DNA from: Trichodelitschia bisporula
Lineage: Eukaryota > Ascomycota > Dothideomycetes > Phaeotrichales > Phaeotrichaceae
DNA: 64,000 nt
NCBI GenBank assembly: GCA_010356995.1
Contig: ML996687.1
Coordinates: forward strand, 497,803 to 561,802
Direction: 5' to 3'
The notes under the pieces are model-generated. The model did not search any database, was not told the DNA's origin, and saw only the letters and a program-made list of their open reading frames with translations. The translations under genes were made by a program, and so were the position numbers. This document shows, one piece after another, positions 24,224 to 35,571 of the stretch (positions are counted from its first letter, which is position 1; every line of letters begins with the position of its first letter).

Positions 24224-25168
24224 ATGAATCACGAACTGTGGGCTCCGAAGAAGACCTACGTCGATTGGGGCACTCAGACCCCTCAACCAAAGGCGAAGAT
24301 CGAGTGGGCGACCGAGACCAACGCCTCGGAGGGCACCGCCAACACCGGAGAAGTCACCAATGGCGGAAAGGTCACCAACGCGGGACAGGGCACCCAGACG
24401 CCGGTAAGCCGCTCGCCACAGCCGATCCTGGATCTCAGTGATCTGTCGGGATTCCCGTATGAACCGCGCACGCCGCCATACTGTGGGCGCAGGACTTCTC
24501 GTTTCTTTCCGAGCCCGTCAGCGGTTAAGGAGGGTTCTACTACCAGTATCACCGCGGATGAGCCAGCAAGCCGCTCACCGCAGGCGTTGCCCGATCTTAG
24601 CGATCTAGCCGGGTTCCGGTATGAACCGAGCACACCGCCGTACCGTGGCCGGAGAACCTCTCGTTTCTTTCCGAGCCCGTCTCCTGCGGAGGAGGCTCCT
24701 ACGACCGGTACCGCCGCGGATGAGGATATTGCTACCAGAGCGGATGAGAAGGTTTATACCAGCGCGGATGAACAGGTTCCTACCACCAGCACCACCCCGG
24801 AGAAACTTGTGGTTCCATATTCTCTGCGCTCTCGTTATGTCTCGGGCGACCGAGCTCAACCAAACACTGCTGGTGTTTGGAACATCCCGCACGTTCGTAC
24901 CTCCCTTTAGTACAAGCTCTTCAAACCCCCCAGACGGCCATCCCGCGCCCTTGCGTGTTTCCCAAATGAGGACGAACTGACACGTGCCCGTATGCAGATG
25001 ACCGAAGAGCAGATCGTCGAGGCTGAGCGCGATGTCGCCCAGTGGCCCACGCCGGCTCAGGCAACGGACGCTCCTAAGCGCGCCTCCCAGGGTGCCGTGG
25101 AGCCGGTCACGCCGCCTCCGAAGTCGAAGAAGGGTGGACAGGGGAGCAAGATCGATCTGTCGAAGTAG
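24224..25168 (+). CDS. Orphan protein with a 54-residue tandem duplication
   Basis: Proposed exons 24224-24892 and 24998-25168 give about 279 aa. The N-terminus is MNHELWAPKKTYVDWGTQTP, followed by a Thr/Gly-rich stretch, then two copies of a 54-residue block (DLSDLSGFPYEP... and DLSDLAGFRYEP...GRRTSRFFPSPS). The second exon encodes MTEEQIVEAERDVAQWPTPA and a basic, Pro-rich tail ending SKIDLSK. Its codon pattern is clearly coding, so the stop at 24908-24910 in the unspliced frame is probably intronic. The weak point is the donor, GTTCGT, which is unusual; the acceptor TATGCAG and an upstream CTGAC branch site are normal. A frame extending upstream to 23843 is possible. No known domain. It neighbours another internally duplicated orphan. 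Confidence 0.45.
24406..24729 (+). repeat. 162 bp in-frame tandem duplication
   Basis: Two adjacent copies, 24406-24567 and 24568-24729, offset by exactly 162 bp (54 codons). They share SRSPQ, DLSDL, GFxYEPxTPPYxGRRTSRFF, and end in a Thr-rich linker. They differ by many substitutions, so the duplication is not recent. Confidence 0.85.
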
Positions 25169-26075
25169 GGATTGTCATGCACGGCGGACTGGCGTTCGGG
25201 ACTCTGGTGTGACATTCAGTGTGGCGAAGATATCGAACCTCAAGATGTACTAGCTTGCGGTTGATGAGTTGTCCATTTCATAACGGCCCATAGAGGTCAA
25301 TCACGTTTCATCCAAGTTCCTGTGCTCGCTTCGGTTTTCGGTTGTCTCAGGTGATGTTCGCTTATAATGCCAAGGATGTCCTAATGCGGCAGGGCACTGA
25401 TTACCCGGCACGCGCCCAACCAAGCTGCCGTCTGACTACACCTGGTAAGCGCCTGGCCACATACCTTGAGCGCAGTGAGATACTTGCCGGGGCAGATTGC
25501 AGTTGATTTACTGTCGTGTACTGACCCCTTAGCGATGGGTTCTAGTTATCTCAAATCACCCGGTAGTCATATCCTGCTTTAACATCCGGCGCACGGTGCG
25601 ATTGAGGAAGAAGATGACCAAAAGCTTTTATAAAAGCTATGTAGGGTGTAGTGAGCAGAGACTAATGTATGAGCTCCGTCAATAAAACACGTTTCGTGGT
25701 GTCAGAGGGCAGTGTTTCTCCCCCAAGATCGGGAGCTGGTTGCCAGGGGGAAATTGTGGAACTGAGGTTCCGAGCATCCCCACATTCTTGATGAGTGGTA
25801 GAGACAAATACTCGTACAAAAGTACTTGCTGGTACGGTGTTGCCCTCTCGGCGTTTGAGAAGGCGTTCAAGTGAGCGCAGCCGCAAAGCTGAATGTGTGA
25901 CGGGCTCTCGTCGCTGCGACCTCTACATCATCTCACTCACACGTCTTCTCTCCCTCAACTCCGCAACGCCACATCCTTGTTTTGTCAAAAATTTCTTCAT
26001 TGTCCACACTGCCTCCATTCACATAGAGACAAACTGGAACAAAATACCGCCAGCACGAAGCATCTCTCCACAGCC
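25169..26075. other. Intergenic, nothing supported
   Basis: About 0.9 kb with only short frames. It contains the 3' UTR of the preceding gene and the promoter of the next. Confidence 0.5.
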
Positions 26076-27220
26076 ATGCAATCTCCGGAGAAGCGCTCGC
26101 GATGGGCCTCCATATTTGAGGCGCAAGAGGCTGCAGCACTCAAAGGACGTCTCGTTATGCAAGAAGAAAACACGGAAAGGTACTGAGCAATCGTGCAGCC
26201 TTTCGAGGAGACGCTGACTCGGAAAACAGAGAGAATCAAGGTGCCTCCTCAAGGCTCACAAACCTCAAGACGACGGCAGCTCCACCCAACCAGACATACA
26301 GTATGTCCGACCTGCGTGCCGATTTGGAGAAATGGGGGCGCTTTTGCGCTTCTGAGGTCTCCGCTTCGCATTTCGTGCCCATGAGCTTCCAAGAGTTTTG
26401 CCAGCACCATCACAAACTCGCGGCGCAGCACAGTTTTCATCTCCGCCACCAGGCCTCGGCTCAGCCACCCACCTTTCAGTACACCCCCCTGACCAACGAG
26501 CCCATGCGGAGCGCCGTACTCAGTCAGACGACGATTTGGACCCCTGCTGCCGGCGAGGGTGGTGACCGCCAGCTGGCATACCGGCCATCGACTCAGGAGC
26601 TCGCCTGGGAGGGACAAAACCGGATCAGGAACAACCCAAACTTTCGTCATGTTCTGCCTTTGTCTCGAGTGCCGCGAGGGAACACAGTCTGGTACGAGCG
26701 ACCCTTAACGGAGGTTTTGCCACTGGACCAAGTGGGCATGGTTAGCTTCCGGGAAACCGACAACACATTCTATCCCGCTGCTGACGAGCACGAGCTGGTC
26801 GAACCGAATCTGGGCCAAGGACTTATGGATGCGCTGAATTGCAAAGACGATGGGTGCAGTCGCACTTTACGGAGCAAGCATGCGAATGCGGCGGGCTGTA
26901 AACAGGCAAACGGTATTAACCCAGAGAGCCCGGAGGAGGGGCGTGCGGAGGCGGAAAAGAAGAAGAAGAAGGGGAGGGGAAAGCGGGGGACTTGGAGGCG
27001 GGCGGAGGAAGAGAGGAAGAGGCAGGCGGAGGCCGAGAACTCCAATGAGCATGAGCTGGTGGAGCCCAGTTTGAGGGGAGAACTTAATGCTACGCTAGAT
27101 GGCAAGAACGATGTGCGGAGCGGTGTTCCGGAGGACGAGCAGCTGAATGCAGGTGTTTATGAGGAGGATAGCGGCGTCAATGCCAAAGAGCCTGGAGGAC
27201 AGGCGTGCGGCGAAAAATAA
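26076..27220 (+). CDS. Orphan charged protein with an internal 86-residue repeat
   Basis: Exons 26076-26179 and 26230-27220 join in frame (GAAAG|GTACTG to AACAG|AGAG), giving about 364 aa. The N-terminus is MQSPEKRSRWASIFEAQEAA. A central region (about residues 60-220) has no known domain. The C-terminal third contains two related units starting EHELVEPNLGQGL and EHELVEPSLRGEL, 258 bp apart. Each unit holds a Lys/Arg-rich helix-like stretch (AEKKKKKGRGKRGTWRR in the first). In the second unit the frame closes early at 27220, while the equivalent basic stretch continues in the +1 frame to 27365. The cause could be a 1-nt insertion near 27180, an unrecognised splice or a sequencing error. The basic tracts suggest nuclear or RNA contact, which is only a guess. 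Confidence 0.55.
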
Positions 27221-27818
27221 GAGGAGGAATCGTAAGAAGTACGAAAAGCGGAAGGGAAGGAAGCTGGTGGCGGCTGAGGAGAAGCGGACGTCGGCTGAGA
27301 AGGAGATACAGGAGACTGAGGGCTTGGATAGGACGCCTGCAAGGCAGAGGGCCCGGACGATCTAAACGAGGACTGTGTACCATAATCGGACCATTAAAAG
27401 GAAGGCAGTTGTGCTGCCGACCAGAGGCCGAACAGAGCGGTTGAAGGCTAGGGGATTCGCTTCTCTCTCAACGACGTGCACTATTGCAATATGTACATTA
27501 GTGGACTATAATTGACGCCAACCGACATGGGGGAGGGATGATGGTCAGAGCTCCATAAGCACACCTTCTGTTGTTGCACCTTCCCTTTATTTGGTGGTCG
27601 TAGTTGCGGTAGGTGCGCCTCACTCCACCCTGGAGACAGGTGGCAAGTGAACTTCTTACGCCTCTTGTTTCTACTGGCCGCACCTGGACCTTTCGCTCGA
27701 CCATCCACGTTACATCGGTACGTTGCATTATTTGGATCGACCATCATAACCATCATTTGGAGCTTTAATTAATTTTTACCATTCTCAACTCCGACTGGTC
27801 AGCGTGCAGACCGGCGCC
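27221..27818. other. Coding-like tail of the previous gene, then intergenic
   Basis: From about 27183 to 27365 the +1 frame encodes DRRAAKNKRRNRKKYEKRK and a Glu/Lys-rich end, matching the basic part of the preceding gene's first repeat. After 27365 no gene is seen. Confidence 0.5.
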
Positions 27819-28118
27819 ATGTTCTCCAGGTTCAGATCTCGCACCACTCCCGACGGAATATTCGCCGAGCTGCCAGGGTTCAAACTTAGCGCCACTCCCA
27901 ACGGACTAACCATTCAGTTTCGATGCCGGGTGTTTATTTCATGGGCTACAATGATGCTCACGGGGTTTCTGATATGGGTTATGGTTGCATTCAATCTTTT
28001 CCCCCATATGCTCGGAGCCATTCTGCTTCTCGGCCACTTCAGGGATCTTCTCCGCAGGTACTTCCGGGGTCGCATAACGCACTTCAACCCGTTCCACGGC
28101 CGTGGCGATCCCTTTTGA
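27819..28118 (+). CDS. Possible small two-segment membrane protein
   Basis: Frame of 99 codons starting MFSRFRSRTTPDGIF. It carries one long or two adjacent hydrophobic segments (FISWATMMLTGFLIWVMVAF and a following PHMLGAILLLGHF), then an Arg-rich end RYFRGRITHFNP. No family recognised and no intron needed. Length and composition fit a small membrane protein, but a chance frame cannot be excluded. Confidence 0.3.
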   Translation: MFSRFRSRTTPDGIFAELPGFKLSATPNGLTIQFRCRVFISWATMMLTGFLIWVMVAFNLFPHMLGAILLLGHFRDLLRRYFRGRITHFNPFHGRGDPF

Positions 28119-29224
28119 CCTCACCTGAACCCCGCCCTGGACTCTCTCAACGTCATCGGGCACCTAGCCCACAGACCAACTTTTTTAAAGGGCCACGAGG
28201 AATTGCCACCCCCAATACATCCGTACTTCACAATGACATCCGACCCAACCCTTCGCTCCGGACACATGTTGCGGCAAGGCTGTTGCGATTAGTACCCGGC
28301 CCGGTTTGACGTGGATGATGATCGATTTCCCCTTGCACTTTTGCCCTGGATTTCACAGAGTTTCGACGACAGCGCATGACCAGGCGTACACCGCGCCGGT
28401 TGCTGTCGAAAACCCAAATACGCGACGGGTATGGACCGAATGGCTGCCATCTCTTCCGTGGATACAATGTCTCTGCTTCAACGCATGCCGCTTTTTCTCG
28501 TTGGAAAGGGATATGGGCGCTGGGTGCCGTTCGAAGCGGGGATCACAAGTTTTTGGTATGGCCGTCGAGCATGGCTTTGGTTAAGATCATGGCGAGATTT
28601 TCAATAGAGCGTGCGGACGGACTTTGCTGCCGGTTAGAAAACTTGCTCCAGGATAGATTGTCGTGAGAGAGCGGACAAGCCTTCGGGTGTTTGACAGGTC
28701 GGACATGGAGTGTGCCGTGATATTGGAACTGAATCCAGAATTGGGTACTGAAGACAGGCCAAGACATGCCATGAGACGCAGGAGCTTACCATACTTTCGC
28801 AATTCCAAAACTAACTTCACAAGAACCAGATGTGTTCTCGTCTCAAGGAGCCCACTCCTGACGTCCCGTTAACCTCCCGCTCACCCCCTGCAAGAGCGGG
28901 CGCTAACGCCACCCAAACAGGCCCGGGGCCGCGGATCGGGTGGCTCGTGTCAAACCCCGTACCCACGTCCGGCGATCAGGTGTTCGGGAATGGGGACACG
29001 GTCGGAGCATTGTGCGGCGTAGTACTGGCCGTTTATTCGGCCTCGTGCAGGCACACATGGCACCGTGACAGCCGCGAATACGGGAAGACGGGGAGCGGCA
29101 GTGTACTCGCAAGGTCCCCGCAGCAAGCAAGCCATTCGAAGCTCTATCGTTCGTCTACCCCTCTCCAAACCCGCAGCAACATACAAGAAAGAAGCCACCC
29201 ACCCACCCATCTCTAAAACCGCTT
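28119..29224. other. Intergenic, nothing supported
   Basis: About 1.1 kb of short, overlapping, domain-free frames between a doubtful small gene and the end of the phosphate transporter gene. Confidence 0.5.
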
Positions 29225-31880
29225 TTAAAAAGCCGCCAACCGCATCAACCCATACCCAAGCGTAACCACCACCGCAAACGTAATCAAACTCGCCGGCACG
29301 CCCCTCGTAATAAAATGCTTAACCTGCAAATATCGCTGTCCCGTCTGGCTATCCTCCATCATAATTGCCGCTGTAACCATTAGCCGTTATCCCCGCAAGA
29401 GGGGAAAAGTACTCACTCATATTCGGGAACCCGCTCGTGGGCAAACCCATGGCGGCCGAGCACATCAACACCCCGCCCATGACGAGCAGATTTGGATGCG
29501 GTTCCTCCATATTCTGCCCCACCTGCTGCACGAGCGGAAGGAAAATCAGTGCCGCGACCGTGTGGCTAATGAACGTCGCGACGACCAGGATCAGCGCTGC
29601 GAACGCGACCATCGTGCCGTAAAGACTCATCCCATTCAACCGCTGCATAATAACCTCCGCCAGCGTATGCAGCAACCCCGACGAGTTTACAGCTTTGCCG
29701 AGCGCCAGCCCGCCAGCGGCGAGTATGATGATCGTCCACAGGAAGTTGTTAAAGTCCTCTTTGGTCAGGATCCCGGTGCCGAAGAAAATGACCATGGGGA
29801 GCACGGCTACGACGCCCATGTCGCCGAACACGGGCTGGAGTTGGTGCGACACGCACCACAGTCCGATTGTGACGATGGTCACGGCGCTGATGAACCACTG
29901 CATGCCAGAAAAGCGATCTTTCATCGCGCGGATCGGGACAATTGTCGTTCCGCGCCCGGGCTGGAACGTAGCCAGCAGTAACAGCCAGATGAGCACGATG
30001 CTAATTACGCAAATCGGCAGCGCGACGAAGAACCACGTCCCCCACCCCGGCGCGGGGTTCATATTCTGCAACGCAATCAGGTTCTGCGGACTGGCGATCG
30101 GACTCGCGGCGCCGCCGATGTTACTCGCGAGCGCGATGCCCATGAGCAGCGCCTTGGACATATTGCTCTCTGGTGGCAAGTTGCGTAGGATCGGCTGTAT
30201 GATGCTGTAGCACAGGACGGGGGCGGCGACGTTGCTGATCCACATGCTGGCGAACATGGCGACGAACATGCTGGTTAGCAGGACGGTGCGCGGCTTCGTG
30301 CCTGCTTTGCTGAGGACGAAGGTCGCCATCATTTTGGCGATGTTGTATTTTGAGAGTGCAGCGGCGATGGTGAACCCGCCGAGGAGGAGCATGATTACAG
30401 GGGTCCACATGGCGCTGAAGATGTAGGATGTTGCGGCTTTAGCGTCGAGGCGTGCGTGGGGCTTCTCGTCCGCGCGCACGACTTGGAGGACGACGACGAG
30501 GAAGGGGACGAGCAGCGAAGTGACGAACAGCGGAATCGCCTGTAGAACTCGTTAGTCAGTCCCTGACAGCAGTCAAATACGCACCTCAGTCGCCCACAAC
30601 AAGCTCACAAACACCACCATAGCAAGACAATTCTGCTGCTCCGGCTGCTCCATAATCGGCAGCGCAAGCAGCAGGAAAAACACCACAAAGATAACAATGA
30701 GCGTATACAGCGTAGGCGTCAACAGCCACACCGGACACGTGTACCGGCCGAGCGGCGTGCTAATCTCCTTCGTCTCCATCACCAGCTCGTCGCCCTGCAG
30801 CCGCGCATTCGCATGGTCCGGATCCGCACCCAGAATCGGGTGCCGCAGACCCATGTTCGCCGCCTGCGCTTTGCGCTCGATGCCGATCATCTCCCGCCAC
30901 ACCGTGTTGCGTTCCCACACGACGTGCTCGCGCAAGTGGAGCCGCAGTTCGCGACGCGCCTCGTCGACCTTGCCTTGCGTCACCACCGACGCGTACACCT
31001 GCTCGAGGCGGGAGATATTCCCACTAAGCCGATTCATAGTCGCAGGCTGGAACGGGTACGCCGGCTCGACATGCTTCCCAATATACCCCTCCTTCAAATT
31101 GCGATCCAGAATCTTATCAAACTTCTTCAACACCTTCGAAAACCCCGTCCGATTGAGCTGGATGAAGCTCCGCAGTTCGCACAACGAGACATAAACACCC
31201 ACAACACGCTTCTTAAGTGACACACCCGAGTCGTACAGGACGGAAAACGACATATCATTGTAATCCTCGAACACGGTGCTCGTGCGCCGGCGCGCCGACG
31301 GCTGGCTGCGCTCGTCATCCGGGCCGCCGTCGTACGACCGACTCTTCGCCAGTGCCGCGCGCTCGTCGTCCTCGTCGCTGTCCTCGTCCTCGTGCCCATG
31401 GCCCGAGGAACTTAGCGTGCTGGCGCGCCGCCGCGCGCCGGGCCGGATGCTGTGTAGGATACTCTCCGTGCGTTGGGGGCGGTCGTTGCCGCGGCTGCGT
31501 GGGGGCTGGCCCTCATTGTGTTCCTGCTGTTCCGCGTCGTAGGTCGATACATCGCGCAGGACGTCGTCGAGTTCGCCGTAGATTTCGCTCTCTTTGAGTT
31601 GGTAGAAGGAGGATATCTTCTCGAGTTCCTGGTCGAGCGCATTCTCGAACGCTTTGTCCACGTCCCCGGTAGAGCCCGTGAGCAGCGGGGAGGACTCATG
31701 GTCGGGTACGGCCGGCGCGTGATTGAGCTGCTTCTCGAAGGTGTAGATCCTGCCTCTATTAACCCCATATCCACCCACCCGACCACCACACACTTACAGC
31801 TTCTTCAAGTTACTGTACGCAATGTAATGACTGCTCCAGTCCGGCACAGCATTGAACTGCAAGCTGTGCGAGAACTTCAT
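29225..31880 (-). CDS. SPX-domain low-affinity phosphate transporter (Pho87/Pho90/Pho91 type)
   Basis: Four exons, 31798-31880, 30585-31749, 29417-30539 and 29225-29370, give about 838 aa; introns are 45-48 nt, GT-AG. The N-terminal SPX domain begins MKFSHSLQFNAVPDWSSHYI and includes the basic helix FSKVLKKFDKILDRNLKEGY, which in this family binds inositol pyrophosphates and reports phosphate status. The second half is a divalent-anion:Na+ symporter domain with about a dozen membrane spans. It includes SNIGGAASPIASPQN and MGLPTSGFPN, the two conserved substrate-site loops. The C-terminus, GVPASLITFAVVVTLGYGLM, is recovered only after removing the last 46 nt intron. Yeast Pho87 and Pho90 act at the plasma membrane and Pho91 at the vacuole; the sequence alone does not tell which applies here. 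Confidence 0.95.
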
Positions 31881-32905
31881 GATGTTGGCGAGGGCAGTCT
31901 GCCGATCAGCGCTTAGGAGCGGCTGCCGCCTGCGGCCCCGTCGGTGTGCGGTGCGCGGGTCGGAACGGGTAGCCTTCTCTTCGTCGTAGCGGGGCTCAGG
32001 ATACCGCGGGGGCGGGAGCTCGATGAGTTCGAAGGTTTCGTCCGGGGAGGGTGGAGCATGCGCGTCCAGAGTGGGCGAGTTTGGGGGGGTGACAGTACCG
32101 CGATGGGCAGGTTGTCGGGTGAAAGGGAGCGAGCGAGAGTAGCGGGGGGATATATAAATGATAGTGGAGGAGGCTAGGGATTTTTCGTGAGGCTCTAGAG
32201 AGTGGCCTAGTGGGAAGGGAAGCGTGCTGAGGTGACAGATAGCTGATCGTGATTCGCGGTGACAGGGCTACTCGCTTCGTATCACTGGGGCCCCGTGGTG
32301 TGACCGGGAAAGGGTGCGGCAAAGTCACGGGACTGGTTACGACACTGCGGCACGCTAACTGGTTGTTGCACTTGTGGCGCATTCATATCGTCTTGCTCCC
32401 CCACATGGAGATCGATCTAGCGTCAACACCACGCACGCATTGACAGCAGATCATCAAGATAGAAGATGTCCATTTGAAGCAGCAAACAACATTTTGAGGT
32501 CCGCGCCTATGAGCTACGGGTAGTTCTGTCCTGTCGTTGTGCCACCAACAGCAATCAGTTTGGCCCTGTGCAATTACCTCATCCAGCCCAAAATTCACGC
32601 CATACATGCAGCATCCCGGGCGATCAAAGATATGGATATCAATAGGCAGATCTCAAGCCTCCGTTTCCCCTTCATGTATAGAAGTCTCTTTTCCTCTGTA
32701 TCATTGCGAAACAGCAAAATGCCACCCATGGCGTATTCCGCTCGTCCAGCCTGAAAGTGTCCCAGATTCGCCCAAACCCTCCCATCGCGACACCGGAACC
32801 CTATGCCATTAGAGCTACAAGTACAAACCAGACACCCCATCTCTATCAGAAAAGCCTCCCAGGTATTAGCTTTATACATAACCTAAACGCCAGTCCAGGT
32901 GAAAA
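31881..32905. other. Intergenic, transporter promoter; no gene
   Basis: About 1 kb between two minus-strand genes. It holds the upstream region of the phosphate transporter and the 3' UTR of the WD40 gene. A PHO-type CACGTG box was not seen. Confidence 0.45.
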
Positions 32906-34798
32906 CTATGCCAGACGCACAACCGACGCATGAGCGTACTCCACAGTCCCTTCTCGGGTGCTGAACCCAACAGCAATTTTCTTCCCATTCGCATCCCAAG
33001 CGAGATTGACACACCACTCGTCGGCACTCGCAATACGTCGCGTCTCCTCAGCCCACAGCGCGTTCCACGTCGCCTTGGGCAGTTGCCCGTTGTCATCAGC
33101 GCGCCACACGCCCATAGCCGTTGACCCTGCAGCGGCGAGGTAGAAGCCATCCGGCGAGAAGTCGATGGCCTGGATATCGCGCAGACCATCCATGGACAGC
33201 TTGCCCAGGTAGTCCAGGCTTGCCGCTGCCCACAGGTGCACGATGCCGTTCCCTAGCGAGGTCGCTAGCAGGCGCGGGGTCGCGGGATCAAGCGCTGCGG
33301 GGTTTGGAATTGGCTGGAACGCAAATGCAGTGATCTTCGTGGGTCGGGACGTGCCATTTTGTTGCCCCGAGGGTGGTGCTGGAGGTTGGGAGCTTGAAGT
33401 ATGGATAACGGTCATGGATGCTGAATTAAGGATACCTATCACAGTTCGTGACTGATCGACAAGTGCGACGAGACCCGATAGAGGGTCCCACTTGACCTGG
33501 CGCCAGGCATGTTCGGACTGGAGAGGCTCCAACTCTTTGATATCTTCGTTGCCCGGAGTGAGCTCAAAGAAGCGTAACCGGGGGCCACCGGTCAACACAA
33601 ACTTTGTGTCCGAAATCCAGGCTGCCTCCTCAAACTCGCCCTCGAGAGACATAAATGCTCCTGCTCTATAGTTGTTCTGAACATCATACACTCGCACCAC
33701 ATTGGTGCGGGCGCATGCGAGGTAGAGTAGCAAGTTTGAGCTCTTGCTGTACGCCAATGACGTGACAAGACCGGGCAGAGGCGGCCCTTCCAATAGTTGC
33801 GAAGTTTGACACCAGTTTGTAAGGGCGTAGAGCTGTGTGCGCATCTGGCTTGGAGGACCTCCCGAGTTGACCACAGCTACTGCGCAATTGGGAGTCGTCC
33901 AGCAAAAGGCATCCACATTCTCAAGCTGGGCCGGGAGAGCGACGTCGACGGACTTGTGTTCAAGACCGGACTCGGCAGACGACGCATCTATCCTGTTTAG
34001 TCGCAGATATCCCTTTCCCATCGACAGCAGACAGCCAGGATCATATGGCATCCATTCAAGGCGCTCCAGGTATCGGTCCGGGAGCACGTCCAGCAGCGTG
34101 GTGTCCTGGTTAAGATTTCGTGGCTCGTGGGTGTAGATGGCTCTGCTGTGGCCGGTGTCGAGGGTCGTGGCTGGTGGCGTTTCCTCAACCACGGGAGCTG
34201 GAGATTCTTCCTCGGCTGGCATAGGTGCGTGACCGTTGACATCTTCCATGGCGACATCGCCGTTTGTTACACTGGCTCCTGGTGTTTTGCGCTTCCTCGA
34301 TGGCTTACGTTGTGGTTCAGCGGCAGGTGATGTACCGTCTTCAGTGTGCGGATGGGCTTCGGGTGCTTGACTTGTAGTGCTGGAGCGAAGAGCAGCTTCC
34401 GGCGCATTCTCGTCCAGACCCGGGTGTATTGCGGCATGCTCAACAGTATGCTGGCCACTAAAGACATACCGTGCCGGTATCTAGGAGAATGAGTGTACAA
34501 CAGAAATGAAAAGAGTGGTACACACCTGTTTCGCGCGCGACTCAAGGTGGTCCAGAAACATCGCATCTTGAGCCATATTGATTAGGCAATGCTGCGGGAC
34601 ATTAGATGCGAACGGCAGGTGTTCGGGATGGCCCTCTGAACCGAGCCATTCGCGCCGGAGCCGCTCTGCCGCAGACCTGTAGCCTTGGAACGTTAGTATT
34701 TTGGTGTATCGAAGACACGTGGAGAACATACCGGCATCCTGAAGATACTTGAAGATGACAAAGTTAAGCGCGTTTGTCGTGAGTGCTTCGATGGCCAT
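32906..34798 (-). CDS. LisH-WD40 protein, SIF2/TBL1-like
   Basis: Three exons, 34732-34798, 34526-34683 and 32906-34480, give about 599 aa. The LisH motif (LTTNALNFVIFKYLQDAGY, residues 5-23) is completed across the first intron. It is followed by a helical segment with QHCLINMAQDAMFLDHLESR, a linker with a basic PSRKRKTPG, and a WD40 propeller. Recognisable blades include GNGIVHLWAA and DFSPDGFYLAAAGSTAMGVW. The LisH-then-propeller order is that of Sif2 (yeast Set3 histone deacetylase complex) and TBL1 (animal NCoR/SMRT complex), so a chromatin corepressor role is inferred. ATG 34798 puts LisH at the N-terminus; an in-frame ATG at 34906 would add 36 residues of low complexity. Confidence 0.82.
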
Positions 34799-35571
34799 GG
34801 CGGCGGTTGTCGTAGGCGATGGGACCGGTATGGGCACTGTTTCCGCTTTGCACCAACTTGCCGCGCCCGCGACCTCCGAGTTGCGCATATCGGAGTGCGG
34901 GGGCACAATCTTCCGTGCATCTCTTGGCAGAGGGGGCTGCGCTTGGCTCGTCGAAGGGACAACATCATCTCATCCTTGATATGTATATCTCTTGATAGGT
35001 TTGGATGACTGACAGTTCAGATTCTCCATCTTCGCCCTTCGATCATAGTTTGAGGTCGTAGAACCCTACTCTCGGGTGCTGCAAAGCTACGCATTCCCTG
35101 AGCATTCATGTCACAGATCGAAATGAAGTTTCGCTGACGCCATGTCAACTTGATCTCCGCTTCATCTCGATATCTGTTTCGTCTTCGTGGCCATGTTACG
35201 GCGGTGCTGGATGCATTGTAGACAGCGACGACCGTGCTCTACCAGATAACGTTATTCCATCTGCGCCATCCCGCCATTGCGATGAACACAGCCCCTCAAT
35301 GTAAAGAGCAACTCGAAAAATGCAAGACCACGGCCAATTGTGCCTGTTCTCTCCCTTACAAGGCGTGCTACTGTAACTTCTCCATTGCATACTCCCCCTC
35401 CTTTACCGGAGCCCCGTGGTTGGTCAGCCCCATTTTATAGAGGCGGCGGTCACGTGTCACGCGATGCACCATCTCCTGCCACGGCGCCGCAACTCTCCTA
35501 TGTCTCCTTCTGACCATTATTCTCCCAGAGCTTCCTAAGTCAACTTCACGCCCCAGCTTGCGATCTCAGCC
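34799..35571. promoter_or_regulatory. Divergent spacer between WD40 and TMEM115-like genes
   Basis: A 773 bp head-to-head spacer holding both promoters. A 52-codon Cys-rich frame from 35282 (CKEQLEKCKTTANCAC) is noted but lacks a signal peptide and is not called. Confidence 0.4.

Noticed and set aside
35282-35440. Cys-rich 52-codon frame, possible small secreted protein
   Set aside because: No signal peptide, lies in a divergent promoter and ends in unrelated hydrophobic residues.
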